A stretch of DNA of 64,000 bases from Neorhizobium galegae bv. officinalis (GTDB lineage: Bacteria > Pseudomonadota > Alphaproteobacteria > Rhizobiales > Rhizobiaceae). A program made the position numbers and the translations under genes. Positions 26,721-35,056 of the stretch are shown here, piece after piece (positions within the stretch are counted from its first letter, which is position 1; every line of letters begins with the position of its first letter). Under the pieces are notes generated by a model. That model had not been told where the DNA came from. It worked only from the letters and a program-made list of their open reading frames with translations, and did not search any database. The stretch lies in contig CCRI01000022.1 of NCBI GenBank assembly GCA_000985875.1, positions 1 through 64,000 of the forward strand, read 5' to 3'.

Positions 26721-26760
26721 ACAACAGTTGTTTTAAAAAAGAATTAGTAACTGTTGTCAA
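26721..26760 (-). promoter_or_regulatory. Promoter and twin operator of the catabolic operon
   Basis: On the minus strand TTGACA (26760-26755) and TTTAAA (26737-26732) are 17 bases apart, a fair sigma-70-type promoter. The palindrome ACAACAGTTGT (26721-26731) overlaps the start region, and an inverted half AACTGTTGT (26749-26757) overlaps the -35 box. The same motif precedes the TetR gene at 12606. Repressor binding here would block polymerase; GAGGGAA serves the permease ATG at 26701. Confidence 0.65.
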
Positions 26761-27281
26761 AGGAATTCGTTGCTGCGACGCACAAAATTTAGCAATTGCT
26801 GACGCTGCCCGTTTATTAATCACCGCCCGTGTGCAACGGGCGGTGGCAGTCGGAGTGGGTTCAAGAACAAGGACGATATTTGCGGGTCTCGACTGGCCGC
26901 ATCGGTTGATCAAACCTACGGTATCGGAGGGTCGAGCCTAGCACATTGCTGCAGGAAGGCGGCCGGTCCGGCTGACTGGCAGAAGCCTATCACTGCATCG
27001 GGTCGATCACGAACCACACCTCCGGCGCCACTACGAGCTTCATCGCGGAGGTAAACAAAGCGACCAGATAGGCGTGGTGGTGCGCATTGATCATGTTTAT
27101 GCCCGCGAGCGTGATCAGCATGGCCCCCAACAAGCGGCAGTAAGGTAATGAGAGAGAGATGCGCCGGTCAATCATGGGGCTTTTATGCCAAGGAAAAGTG
27201 CTCCCTTAGCAGCGCTTGCACGAGCTCACCACGATACATTATTGCGAGGGGAAAGACGCGAATCCGGCCGGTCGAGGAGAA
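26761..27281. other. Gap between the operon promoter and the SMR gene
   Basis: The only frame with some protein-like look is 26990-27175 on the minus strand (61 residues, MIDRRISLSLPYCRLLG..., one hydrophobic segment). It has no recognised family and no clear ribosome site, so I leave it uncalled. Nothing else is visible. Confidence 0.35.
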
Positions 27282-27602
27282 CTAGTGGCCGGACGTCAGC
27301 TTCAGGCCGGCGATGCACCCTACGACGCCCAGCACCAGCAGGATGCGGACCGGAGTTGCCGGTTCACCAAAAAATGCCATGCCGATTGCGACTGTGCCAA
27401 GGGCGCCGATTCCGGTCCAGATCGCGTATCCCGTGCCTAGAGGAATTACCCGCGTTGCCATTTCCAGCAGCACCATGCTCAGGATGATGCACACCATGAA
27501 CGCGAGCGTCCAGGGGATGTTACGGAAGCCGTCCGTGAAGCGCATGCAGGTCGTGAATCCGACTTCGAAGACGCCGCCAAGTATCAGATAGAGCCAAGCC
27601 AT
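27282..27602 (-). CDS. SMR-family exporter, SugE/Gdx-like
   Basis: 106 residues with four hydrophobic helices. The essential membrane Glu lies in GGVFEVG (helix 1, residue 13). The helix 3 region LGTGYAIWTGIGALGT and the C-terminal GEPATPVRILLVLGVVGCIAGLKL are closer to SugE/Gdx proteins than to EmrE, although the Trp after the first Glu in Gdx is absent. Gdx members export guanidinium; other SMRs export quaternary ammonium compounds. It follows the type II NADH dehydrogenase gene by 40 bases and is likely co-transcribed with it. Confidence 0.8.
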   Translation of the reverse strand: MAWLYLILGGVFEVGFTTCMRFTDGFRNIPWTLAFMVCIILSMVLLEMATRVIPLGTGYAIWTGIGALGTVAIGMAFFGEPATPVRILLVLGVVGCIAGLKLTSGH

Positions 27603-27642
27603 TTTTACACCTATGCTGTGAATGTGGGAGAGTTTTGGACTG

Positions 27643-28926
27643 TTATCGAGTCCTTGTGGCGTCCGGCCGACGCGCCACCGTCCGCGTTAGAAGCCGCGCT
27701 CCGCGCCCGCGTGTAAACCAAGCCCAGGCCCAGTTCACATAGACGGTGAGCTTGCTGCGGAAATCGATGAGCAGGAACAGATGCACCATTGACCAGGCCG
27801 CCCATGCCGGGTAGCCGCGAAGGCGTAGCCACCCAAAATCGGCAATGGCCTTGGATCGCCCGATGACAGCCATGGTGCCCCAATTGCGATAGCGGAACGC
27901 CCGGGACGTCTTGCGGCCGGCCGCGCGGGCGATGATCAGGCGCCCGACGTAGCGGCCCTGCTGCTTAGCCACGGGCGCCAGTCCGGGCAGCGGCTTCCCC
28001 CCGATCTGGTAGCTCGAAACGTCCCCGATCGCAAAAATATCCGGGTGACCTGGCACCGAGCAATCATCCAGCACTTTAATCGAGTTGTTACGTGCACATT
28101 CCGCGCCCAGCCAGGCGCCGGCCGGCCGGGCTTGTGTTCCGGCCGCCCAGAAGACGTTCTGGGTGGAGATCCGTGTGTCGGCAACCACCATCCCATAGGC
28201 GTCGATGTGTTCAACAGCTGCGCTCAGGATAACCTCAACCCCATGTGCGCGCAGCGCCTTGAGGGCATACTGCGACTGGTTTTCAGTGAAGGCCGACAGC
28301 ACACGGGGGCCTGCCTCAACCAGCAGGATGCGGACCTTGGATGAGGACAGGCGCCGGTAATTACTTTTGAGCATGGCACGCGTGAGTTCCGCGATCGCGC
28401 CCGCCAGCTCGACACCGGTCGGCCCACCACCAATCACCGCGAACGTCAGCAGCGGCTCTACGTCAGTAGTGTTGTCGGCACCCTCTGCAGCCTCAAAGGC
28501 CGACAGAAGTCGCTCGCGGATGCCCAATGCGTCGTCAAGTGTCTTGAGAACCGGCGCGACAGGCTGCCACTCGTTGTGGCCGAAGAAACTGTAGTCCGCA
28601 CCGGTTGCCAGGACCAGGTAGTCAAACGCGACCTTGCCGGATTTCGCCGTTAGGACCTGTTTACGGTCGGCGTCCACGCCGACAACCTCTTCCAGGATAA
28701 CCGACACATTGCCGGCCCTTGCAAGCAGGCTGCGGGACGCCGAGGCGATATCCGCTGGCGAAAGCGCGGCGGTTGCGACTTGGTACAACAGCGGCTGGAA
28801 CAGATGATGATTGGTGCGATCGATCAGGATTACATCCAACTCAGAGCCCGACATCGCGTTCGCCGCAGCAAGGCCTCCAAAGCCCCCTCCAACGATAATC
28901 ACCCTTTTTCGATGGTGGTTCTGCAT
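27643..28926 (-). CDS. Type II NADH dehydrogenase (NDH-2) / NAD(P)-FAD oxidoreductase
   Basis: 427 residues from the ATG at 28926. The ATG at 28932 is too close to AAGGAGA (28934-28940), so the second one is preferred. VIIVGGGFGGLAAA is the FAD site, FAVIGGGPTGVELAGAI the NADH site, and FAIGDVSSY the second FAD contact; LAPVAKQQGRYVG is typical of NDH-2. The C-terminus (WAAWSMVHLFLLIDFRSKLTVYVNWAWAW) is the amphipathic membrane anchor of the family. It passes electrons from NADH to quinone without pumping. Divergent from a TetR gene. Confidence 0.9.
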   Translation of the reverse strand: MQNHHRKRVIIVGGGFGGLAAANAMSGSELDVILIDRTNHHLFQPLLYQVATAALSPADIASASRSLLARAGNVSVILEEVVGVDADRKQVLTAKSGKVAFDYLVLATGADYSFFGHNEWQPVAPVLKTLDDALGIRERLLSAFEAAEGADNTTDVEPLLTFAVIGGGPTGVELAGAIAELTRAMLKSNYRRLSSSKVRILLVEAGPRVLSAFTENQSQYALKALRAHGVEVILSAAVEHIDAYGMVVADTRISTQNVFWAAGTQARPAGAWLGAECARNNSIKVLDDCSVPGHPDIFAIGDVSSYQIGGKPLPGLAPVAKQQGRYVGRLIIARAAGRKTSRAFRYRNWGTMAVIGRSKAIADFGWLRLRGYPAWAAWSMVHLFLLIDFRSKLTVYVNWAWAWFTRGRGARLLTRTVARRPDATRTR

Positions 28927-28960
28927 GTGCATTCTCCTTGATCTTTAACGCGCATACCTT

Positions 28961-29002
28961 AAAATACGAGCGTATTTTGAATGTGAAAATACGCTCGTAA
29001 TT
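28961..29002. promoter_or_regulatory. Twin operator between NDH-2 and tetR
   Basis: AAAATACGAGCGTATTTT (28961-28978) is palindromic except for its two central bases. AAAATACGCTCGTAATT (28986-29002) is the same site in opposite orientation with one change. The two centres are 25 bases apart and lie between the divergent start codons, as expected for TetR dimers controlling both genes. Confidence 0.75.
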
Positions 29003-29024
29003 GAAAATTTCAAGGAGTTCCTGC

Positions 29025-29582
29025 ATGGGCGCACGCCACACCGTTGATAAGGACCGAGTGATTGCGCTTGCAGAAGGGATCGTCAGTGAACGGGGCGCGG
29101 CCGCCTTGACGATCGACGCGGTTGCCAAGGCTGCAGGCATTACCAAGGGCGGCGTGCAGTCATCCTTCGGCACGAAGGACGCTTTGATTGCCGCCATGCT
29201 TGATAAGTGGATGTCGGAAGACGACCGGCGCTTTCGCGACTATCTGGGTGACGGGCCTGCGTCCCCAGCCAGGAAGGTCGCCGCCCATGTGAAGGTCACA
29301 CATCAGCAGGATGAAGCCACACACTCGCGCGCAGTAAGCCTGCTGATATCCCTCCTGCAGTCGACGGAGCATCTCGAAAGCGCTCGCAGGTGGTACGCGC
29401 GACGGATCGACGGCTTGCAGGACGATAATGAGAATGACGAACGCGCTCTGCTCGCCTTCCTTGCTGCGGAAGGCGCCTTTTTTCTAAAGTTTCTCAAGCT
29501 GATTGATATTGATCAAGACCGCTGGGACCGCATTTTCACGCTGATCGACAAGCTTCTCGTCCATGGAGAGGGCGACGTGTAG
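29025..29582 (+). CDS. TetR/AcrR-family repressor
   Basis: 185 residues from the ATG at 29025 with AAGGAG seven bases upstream. The N-terminal helix-turn-helix (AALTIDAVAKAAGITKGGVQSSFGTKDALIAAML) is clear; the C-terminal ligand domain (ALLAFLAAEGAFFLKFLKLIDI) resembles TetR proteins that control drug or redox genes. It is divergent from NDH-2 and the SMR exporter and lies next to the twin palindrome, so it most likely represses that pair and itself. Confidence 0.88.
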   Translation: MGARHTVDKDRVIALAEGIVSERGAAALTIDAVAKAAGITKGGVQSSFGTKDALIAAMLDKWMSEDDRRFRDYLGDGPASPARKVAAHVKVTHQQDEATHSRAVSLLISLLQSTEHLESARRWYARRIDGLQDDNENDERALLAFLAAEGAFFLKFLKLIDIDQDRWDRIFTLIDKLLVHGEGDV

Positions 29583-29618
29583 CGCCGATGCGGTCAAGTG
29601 CGTCGCCTGACGATCAAA

Positions 29619-29939
29619 CTACGAAATGCCACCTAGGGCAGAGCCCGGATCCTCAATTCCCAGGAGGGAATGCAGCTTCACCGCGACGCCGGCGACGGAT
29701 CGAGGCGTGGTGCTCCACAAGTCCTTTGCCAACGCCTCCTCGACATCTGCGATTTCCTCCTCGGCTTTCTTCGCCGTCGTATATCCGACCCGCTTGTCAG
29801 CCTTTCTTCCACTCACTCCGGCGGGCCGCCAATACGGCCTTTGCTTGCCGCCGCATTTCATCCTGATCAAGCGTTGGGCAAAAGACGGTCGATCTCCCGA
29901 CTGGAATGGACCACCGTAAAATCGTACATTGTCTAGCAC
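29619..29939 (-). pseudogene. Truncated copy of the 215-residue family (copy 2)
   Basis: The frame reads VGYTTAKKAEEEIADVEEALAKDLWSTTPRSVAGVAVKLHSLLGIEDPGS, clearly homologous to the C-terminal half of the intact protein at 30118-30765 (IGYSRAKKAEAELAEVESALAKEL...). The N-terminal half is lost or shifted. The copies are only 180 bases apart, so local duplication is likely. Confidence 0.7.
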
Positions 29940-30117
29940 CTTAATGACTGAACGTTGCCATCATCGGCGGATCTGAGATCCTGGATGACCGTGCGCTACA
30001 TTTGACACCTTCCGCAATGCAAGCAGCGGAGCAGCGACGCGGCAATCTCAGGGCAGGCAGCTTGCCGCGCCGGCTGGCTGATTCAGGAACGCGATCAGTC
30101 AGGCTCTTTCTCGGCGG

Positions 30118-30765
30118 TCACCCTGGATGCCGGCTCCCGCAAATCTGCACCAAATCAGAAAGGATGGTTCTGAGCTTTGGCCACGGCGCCTCCTCCAGGC
30201 CCGATCCGGGGTCCTCTGTCTCCAGCACACAGTGCAGCTTCGCAGCGATGCCGGCGACGGATTGAGATGAGGTGTTCCACAACTCCTTTGCCAAGGCGCT
30301 TTCGACTTCTGCGAGTTCCGCCTCCGCCTTCTTGGCGCGGGAGTAACCGATCCGGGCGTCCACCGCGTTCCAGTCGGCACGGCGTTCCGCCAGCTTCGCT
30401 CGGGCCGCTCGTCGTGTCTCCGTCTGATCGGGGTTCGGGAGAAGGCGATCGATCTCTTCCGTGGTGTAGGCCCACATGAAGCCGTCGCCCTCGGAGAAGC
30501 CGATTTTCACACGTGGGAAGCTGCCAAGTTCCCGAAGCATCTCGGTTTCGAGCTTCTGCTGACGACGGCAAGCCTCACTGTACAATCTGTGGGCTGCCAG
30601 CCAGTCCCTCCACAGCGAGACCGCCGGGTCGACTTGATCGGTTCGATCCCCTCCCCTCGCAGACCTGCCAGCCGCTGACGTCGCCGCAATCGACGCAGCA
30701 GCCGCGGCCAGGGACGTTCGGCGCGTTGTATTGAGTACGGCGCCCTTATTCCCAGAACAAGCCAT
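30118..30765 (-). CDS. Conserved rhizobial hypothetical protein (intact copy)
   Basis: 215 residues from the ATG at 30765, with GGAGG eight bases upstream. The N-terminus (MACSGNKGAVLNTTRR) leads into an Ala-rich hydrophobic stretch (SLAAAAASIAATSAA) and then a soluble region starting VDPAVSLWRDWLAAH. The C-terminal half is helical (AKKAEAELAEVESALAKEL), ending SQSVAGIAAKLHCVLETEDP. I do not recognise a function. It resembles short Rhizobium phage- or plasmid-associated proteins. Two broken copies lie at 8499-8735 and 29619-29939, and the intact one has clean coding bias. Confidence 0.6.
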   Translation of the reverse strand: MACSGNKGAVLNTTRRTSLAAAAASIAATSAAGRSARGGDRTDQVDPAVSLWRDWLAAHRLYSEACRRQQKLETEMLRELGSFPRVKIGFSEGDGFMWAYTTEEIDRLLPNPDQTETRRAARAKLAERRADWNAVDARIGYSRAKKAEAELAEVESALAKELWNTSSQSVAGIAAKLHCVLETEDPGSGLEEAPWPKLRTILSDLVQICGSRHPG

Positions 30766-30789
30766 TGGAAACACCTCCGGTGGTATCAA

Positions 30790-31204
30790 GATCCGTGAAG
30801 ATCACCCGCAGGTCCGGAAACCGCGGTTCGCTGTGGCGACACAGCTCTGGATGTAGTTGCGTTCGATCGTGGCAACAGGCGAGTCCTTTCGATGAGACGC
30901 GATCTTGTGCCGAGCGTTGCCGTGCGCCTAGCTCTCCGCTCCGACCCCGCGGCTGTTGCCGCGACGCAGAGCCTTCCCGCCAGCCCGCATGTCACGGAGA
31001 GAGCTGTCGGTGCATACAGTAACTTTCGGCGGGTGATTGCAGACAAAGTTCTGCTATTCTCAGAATCAGCCATGATCCAAGCTCCAGAAACCAGGTTGTG
31101 GTTGAGCCTTACGCTAAGGGACGAAGGCTGGATTAATTCGTAACAGGGATACGATAACGGTAGATGATTTGCATTTCAATAAAAAATCGTATCGGTGATA
31201 CGAA
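30790..31204. other. Gap with nothing recognisable
   Basis: No reading frame with a domain. The last 60 bases before the XRE gene are AT-rich with CGTATC/GATACG repeats (31147-31152 CGATAA; 31188-31201 CGTATCGGTGATACG, an inverted repeat), which could be its operator. Confidence 0.35.
31187..31202. promoter_or_regulatory. CGTATCGGTGATACG palindrome before the XRE gene
   Basis: CGTATC and GATACG flank a three-base centre directly upstream of the HTH gene start. This is the expected place and shape for an autoregulatory XRE operator; it is positional inference only. Confidence 0.45.
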
Positions 31205-31444
31205 TTGAAGCCGATCCAGTGCAAAATGGCTCGGACAGCTCTAGGCTGGGGCACGCGTGATCTGGCCAGGAATGCCGGGGTTTCCCCAGACACGATTGCG
31301 AGACTCGAACGAGGTGAGAACTTGCGCGCCTCGACAATTTTTGCTGTCCAGAGCGCCATCGAAGCAGCCGGTATCGAATTCATTCCGGAGAATGGCGGGG
31401 GCGTAGGTGTACGTTTCGCGCGGGCGACCGAGCACGAGAAGTAG
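31205..31444 (+). CDS. Small XRE-family DNA-binding protein
   Basis: 79 residues. The TTG at 31205 is kept as the start because relatives begin with a PIQCKMAR-like segment; an ATG at 31226 is the alternative. The helix-turn-helix reads TRDLARNAGVSPDTIARLERGE, followed by AVQSAIEAAGIEFIPENGGGVGVRF, typical of short rhizobial regulators of this kind. It is monocistronic, with a palindrome overlapping its upstream edge. Confidence 0.75.
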   Translation: MKPIQCKMARTALGWGTRDLARNAGVSPDTIARLERGENLRASTIFAVQSAIEAAGIEFIPENGGGVGVRFARATEHEK

Positions 31445-31558
31445 CGCCACTGTTCGAGACGCCCCGACGGCAGTTAGATCCCGCCCCCGACAAGAGCCGG
31501 GCCTTTCGGTCTCTTTCCTATCCTGCCTCGTGAAGCGGGGCCGTCCTACAACGGCGCC

Positions 31559-32167
31559 ATGACCTCTGACTCAAAGATTTTTGTGAGCCTGCGGCCAATC
31601 CGCAAAAGCCAGCCTAAACATCAGGAACCAGATGGGCCAAAGTGCCAATGGGACCGATGCGAAAAGAGCGGCACGCACCGTGCGCCGGTGGGGCGTGAAG
31701 CAGAAGGGCTATTTCTGCTATTCTGTCCCACGCATTTGGCGGCATATACCGAGGGCTACAACTTTTCATCGAGCCTGTCCGACCCCGTGACCGCCCGTTA
31801 TCAGCGGGAGGCCGCCAGCGGTCTTCGGGCAACCATTGGCGTAATGATCAATCGAGTTACAGAACCCCCTCTCCCATCCACGGCCCGATCAGGCTCAGCA
31901 AAAGCGATCAATGCGCGAAAGAGTGCAGCCGAGCGGCAAGCGGCAAGCGCTGCGAAACGGGTTCGCAAGCTCAAGGTTCTTCAAGCAAAAGCATTCGAGA
32001 CGCTCGGCATTTCACCCGACGCGACACCTGAAGAGATCAGGAGGCGCTACAAGGAGAAACTCAAGATGCACCACCCGGACGCCAATCAAGGCGATCGCAA
32101 TTCGGAAGACGAGCTCCGGGCGGCCATAGAAGCTCATAAGATCCTCAAGCTCAACGGCTTCTGTTGA
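31559..32167 (+). CDS. J-domain (DnaJ-like) protein
   Basis: 202 residues. The C-terminal 60 residues are a J domain (FETLGISPDATPEEIRRRYKEKLKMHHPDAN...) with the HPD motif that stimulates DnaK ATPase. The N-terminal part contains CQWDRCEKSGTHRAP and an FCPTHLAAY motif, suggesting a small Cys/His metal site, and a basic helix (NARKSAAERQAASAAKRVRKL). This architecture, with the J domain at the C-terminus, is common in alphaproteobacterial DnaJ-like proteins of unknown client. Confidence 0.88.
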   Translation: MTSDSKIFVSLRPIRKSQPKHQEPDGPKCQWDRCEKSGTHRAPVGREAEGLFLLFCPTHLAAYTEGYNFSSSLSDPVTARYQREAASGLRATIGVMINRVTEPPLPSTARSGSAKAINARKSAAERQAASAAKRVRKLKVLQAKAFETLGISPDATPEEIRRRYKEKLKMHHPDANQGDRNSEDELRAAIEAHKILKLNGFC

Positions 32168-32230
32168 AACTGGCGACGGTGCTTTCTTCTGTTGAAGCCC
32201 CGGATTCCCGGCACTCCTTTGTCCGCGACT

Positions 32231-32950
32231 TCAAATCAACCGCTTGGCTTTTAAGGCGATAGACAACCTATTCTCCAAACGGAAGTTCAATTTCTTCGCG
32301 ATTTTTTTTGCGCCCTCGATCAGGACCGTCTTAAACCGCTCGGCATCTTCTGCCGGCAGCATCTCAGCCCCGGCTCGAATGCCTTCCTGCCACGCAGGCC
32401 CGCGTTCCCATGCTTCGTTGTAGACGAGCGCCAATTCGGCGAACCCCCTCGTCTGCAGCAGGGCCTCAAAAGCAGCGCAGCTTGGCGGACATCCTTCTCC
32501 CGCTTCGCTGCCCCCTGCCCGTCAGTGTGCCGGCGGCTGGCGACGATGAGCTTGTGGATCGCGTACCCGGACGGATCGGGGACAACGACCGGGACACCGC
32601 TTCGGTGGAGCATTGTCCTGACCGGTTCCCTTATGAGGAAGTCGAGAAAGCGCAGTGGATCCGCGCTGCCGCCGAGGGCGATCATCCCACCTTCGCGGGT
32701 CAGGGTATTTACCAAACGCCTGCGAGCGCGTAGGTCGTCCTTGTCCCGCTTATGATCGGCTACGCGCCGCGCGATATCCGGATCATCAGCAGAACCGACG
32801 TAACGACGTTTGGTACCACCATGTCTGCTGGGATGTCGAAGTACCAGTACTTGCGCCCCTTGATGTTCGCCGGGGTGAACCGACCCTCCGAAGGGAAATC
32901 CGCCGTCCATGCGGCGTCTAGCGAGCGCTGACCTATTCGGCGAGCTAATC
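32231..32950 (-). pseudogene. Frameshifted GSU2403-type nucleotidyltransferase
   Basis: Three frames join into one protein: FTPANIKGRKYWYFD (around 32820-32905), then RRYVGSADDPDIARRVADHKRDKDDLRARRRLVNTL ... DPLRFLDFLI ... VPVVVPDPSGYAIHKLIVASRR (32500-32815), then LVYNEAWERGPAWQEGI ... KKIAKKLNFRLE (32240-32440). This is the pattern of GSU2403-family nucleotidyltransferase-fold proteins. Two frameshifts make it a pseudogene, unless sequencing errors are responsible. Confidence 0.7.
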
Positions 32951-33190
32951 TTCTATTTCCGATTGGGCCCCATGGCAAAAGTGAGCGATGCTCGCCTTAA
33001 AAGGTAATGAACCTACGACCAGTTTCGGATGCCACCATACGCCTACAAGCCGTTCGCCGAGTTGGCACATGCGATCCAACGCGCTCCGGTCGCCGCTCAT
33101 ATCAACACAGTTGGTTGCAGTTGTACCTGCAGCGGGACGCCGCTGGTCTTTCTTCATCGAGACGCTGTCTCATGGTTTCGAAATTCGCGG

Positions 33191-34351
33191 CTAAGCGCGA
33201 TTTTGGATATTCAATCGGGTTGGTGCGAGCGCGACCGCGAGTGTCACGGCGGTCATCAATGCCGTCACCCAGACCAGCGCCGAGGACAACGACACGAACG
33301 TCAGCAGCGCACTCGCGAACACGACGCCCCCTGCCTGCGAGGTCCGCAGAAGAGCGAACAGCTCCGGCCGTCGTTCCGGAGGGGCAAGGGTATCCAGGGC
33401 CAGCGAGAAATAGGTGCCCAGAGGGGCAAGCACCACGCCGATCAGGACCGTCCCGACGACGGTCATAACCATGGAATGATTCACCGCCGCGAGTGCGGAC
33501 CCCAAGGCCATGGCGGCCAGTTGGACCACCACAGCCGTTCTGGATGCCATGCGATTGCGCACGCTGATCCAGATCCCACCCGCCACCGAGGCGAGGCACA
33601 GCGGGACCGTGAACGTGATCGCCAAAGCCGGCTCGTACCCGAAATTCAGCGCCAGGGCGACGGCGCCGATTTCAATGGATGCGACAGTCGCGCCGCTGGC
33701 GGCCGCACAGGCAAACCAAAGTAGGACTTCCGGCGACAGCAGCTTCCCATGTAACGTGGGTAAGCCTTCTACACGAGCGACAGCCGCCGTCCATGGAACG
33801 ACTATGGCTGGCAAGGCGCCCAGTGTCGTCATGGCCAGGAGTGCGAGGAGCGGCGAAACGGTCGCAAGGCCGGATGCGGCTACGGGCGCCAAAACAAAGG
33901 TCACTTCATTGAGCGTGGACGCGATCCCAAGTGCCCGGGGTAATCGCGAAGCTAAAACGAAGTGATTCAGCAACGTCCGGAGAAAGCCATAGGCCGCCCC
34001 GTTGACCAAGCCCGCTGCGGCCGCGAACAGAACCAGCCATTCAAAGGAAGCCCCGTAGGCCGCGCAGACCGTGATCGATGCCAATGCCATCGCGCGGAAG
34101 CTGATCAGCAGCCTGAACGTTGTCGCCGCAGGTAGGTTTCTGCCTAGTCGCGCGAGAGGTACGGCGCCGGCAATCTGCGCCAGCGTCATGGCCAAAATCA
34201 TGGCCGCGCCGCCACTGGTGCTGCCGGTCAGGCTTAGGGCAATGAACGAGAAAGCCACCGGACCTGCCGCCTGCGGGACGGTCAGCGTCGCGGAGGATAC
34301 GAACCACCGGAGTAGCGGCCATGAGTTTGTCAGCAGGGACGTTCCCGTCAC
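33191..34351 (-). CDS. MFS transporter
   Basis: 386 residues from the GTG at 34351, just after the LysE stop, preceded by GAGTGGGA; the long frame to 34618 overlaps LysE and is not used. About twelve hydrophobic helices; loop 2-3 reads PLARLGRNLPAAT, in the place of the MFS GxxxDRxGRR motif, and a cytoplasmic loop EGLPTLHGKLLSP separates the halves. The substrate is unknown. Coupling to LysE suggests export of an amino acid or related compound. Confidence 0.8.
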   Translation of the reverse strand: MTGTSLLTNSWPLLRWFVSSATLTVPQAAGPVAFSFIALSLTGSTSGGAAMILAMTLAQIAGAVPLARLGRNLPAATTFRLLISFRAMALASITVCAAYGASFEWLVLFAAAAGLVNGAAYGFLRTLLNHFVLASRLPRALGIASTLNEVTFVLAPVAASGLATVSPLLALLAMTTLGALPAIVVPWTAAVARVEGLPTLHGKLLSPEVLLWFACAAASGATVASIEIGAVALALNFGYEPALAITFTVPLCLASVAGGIWISVRNRMASRTAVVVQLAAMALGSALAAVNHSMVMTVVGTVLIGVVLAPLGTYFSLALDTLAPPERRPELFALLRTSQAGGVVFASALLTFVSLSSALVWVTALMTAVTLAVALAPTRLNIQNRA

Positions 34352-34353
34352 TT

Positions 34354-34962
34354 TCAGATCCCACTCAGCAGTTCGAACGCAATCAGCCACATAACACATG
34401 CGATGCCCGCTTCGAGGATGCGCCAAGACGATGGACGGGAAAACACCGGCCCAAGGCGTGTCGAGCCGTATCCGAGCGAAAAGAAAAACAGGAAGGATCC
34501 CGTGGTTGCACCGGCCGCGAACGCGAACTGATGTCCGGGGAACCGGGTCGCAACTGTGCCGAGGAGCACAACCGTATCCAGATAGACGTGCGGGTTCAGC
34601 CAGGTGAGCGCGAGGCACATCGCCATTGTTCCTGCGAAGCTGGCCGGCGTGCCGTCCCTTACCTCCAAAGCTCCGGAACCTCTCAGCGCCGAAAGTAGGC
34701 TTTTGGCGCCATACCAGACCAGGAATGCCGCGCCGCCGTACCGCATGACAGGGTCAAGCCACGGAAGCACCCCGACGATCTGCTGCAGGCTGGCGACCCC
34801 GAGAACGATCAGAATGGCATCCGAAAGAGCGCAGGAAAGGCAGACGGCGAACACGTATTCGTTGCGAAGTCCCTGCCGCAGCACAAAAGCATTTTGCGCA
34901 CCTATCGCGACGATGAGGCTAAGTCCCATCATCATCCCGGTAAAATAAATTGTAAGGTCCAT
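34354..34962 (-). CDS. LysE/ArgO-type basic amino acid exporter
   Basis: 202 residues from the ATG at 34962. Six hydrophobic helices, with AIGAQNAFVLRQGLR at the start and LTWLNPHVYLDTVVLLG in the middle, both signature regions of LysE/ArgO (lysine and arginine exporters). It is divergent from an ArgP/LysG-type LysR regulator, the classical lysE-lysG arrangement, in which excess basic amino acid induces export. Confidence 0.9.
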   Translation of the reverse strand: MDLTIYFTGMMMGLSLIVAIGAQNAFVLRQGLRNEYVFAVCLSCALSDAILIVLGVASLQQIVGVLPWLDPVMRYGGAAFLVWYGAKSLLSALRGSGALEVRDGTPASFAGTMAMCLALTWLNPHVYLDTVVLLGTVATRFPGHQFAFAAGATTGSFLFFFSLGYGSTRLGPVFSRPSSWRILEAGIACVMWLIAFELLSGI

Positions 34963-35056
34963 TTTGCCAGTCGCACTCCGATCTGACAGATCGATAGACC
35001 ACCTCAGCAAGTTAGGCTAATTAAAGATCATAACCTAGATTAAGTGTAACTAATCC

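Noticed and set aside
26990..27175. 61-residue minus-strand frame with one hydrophobic segment
   Set aside because: No ribosome site, no family and an isolated position; kept only as a note in the gap entry.
33191..34618. 475-residue version of the MFS protein
   Set aside because: The extra 89 residues overlap LysE on the same strand and are not membrane-like; the GTG at 34351 fits the operon spacing.
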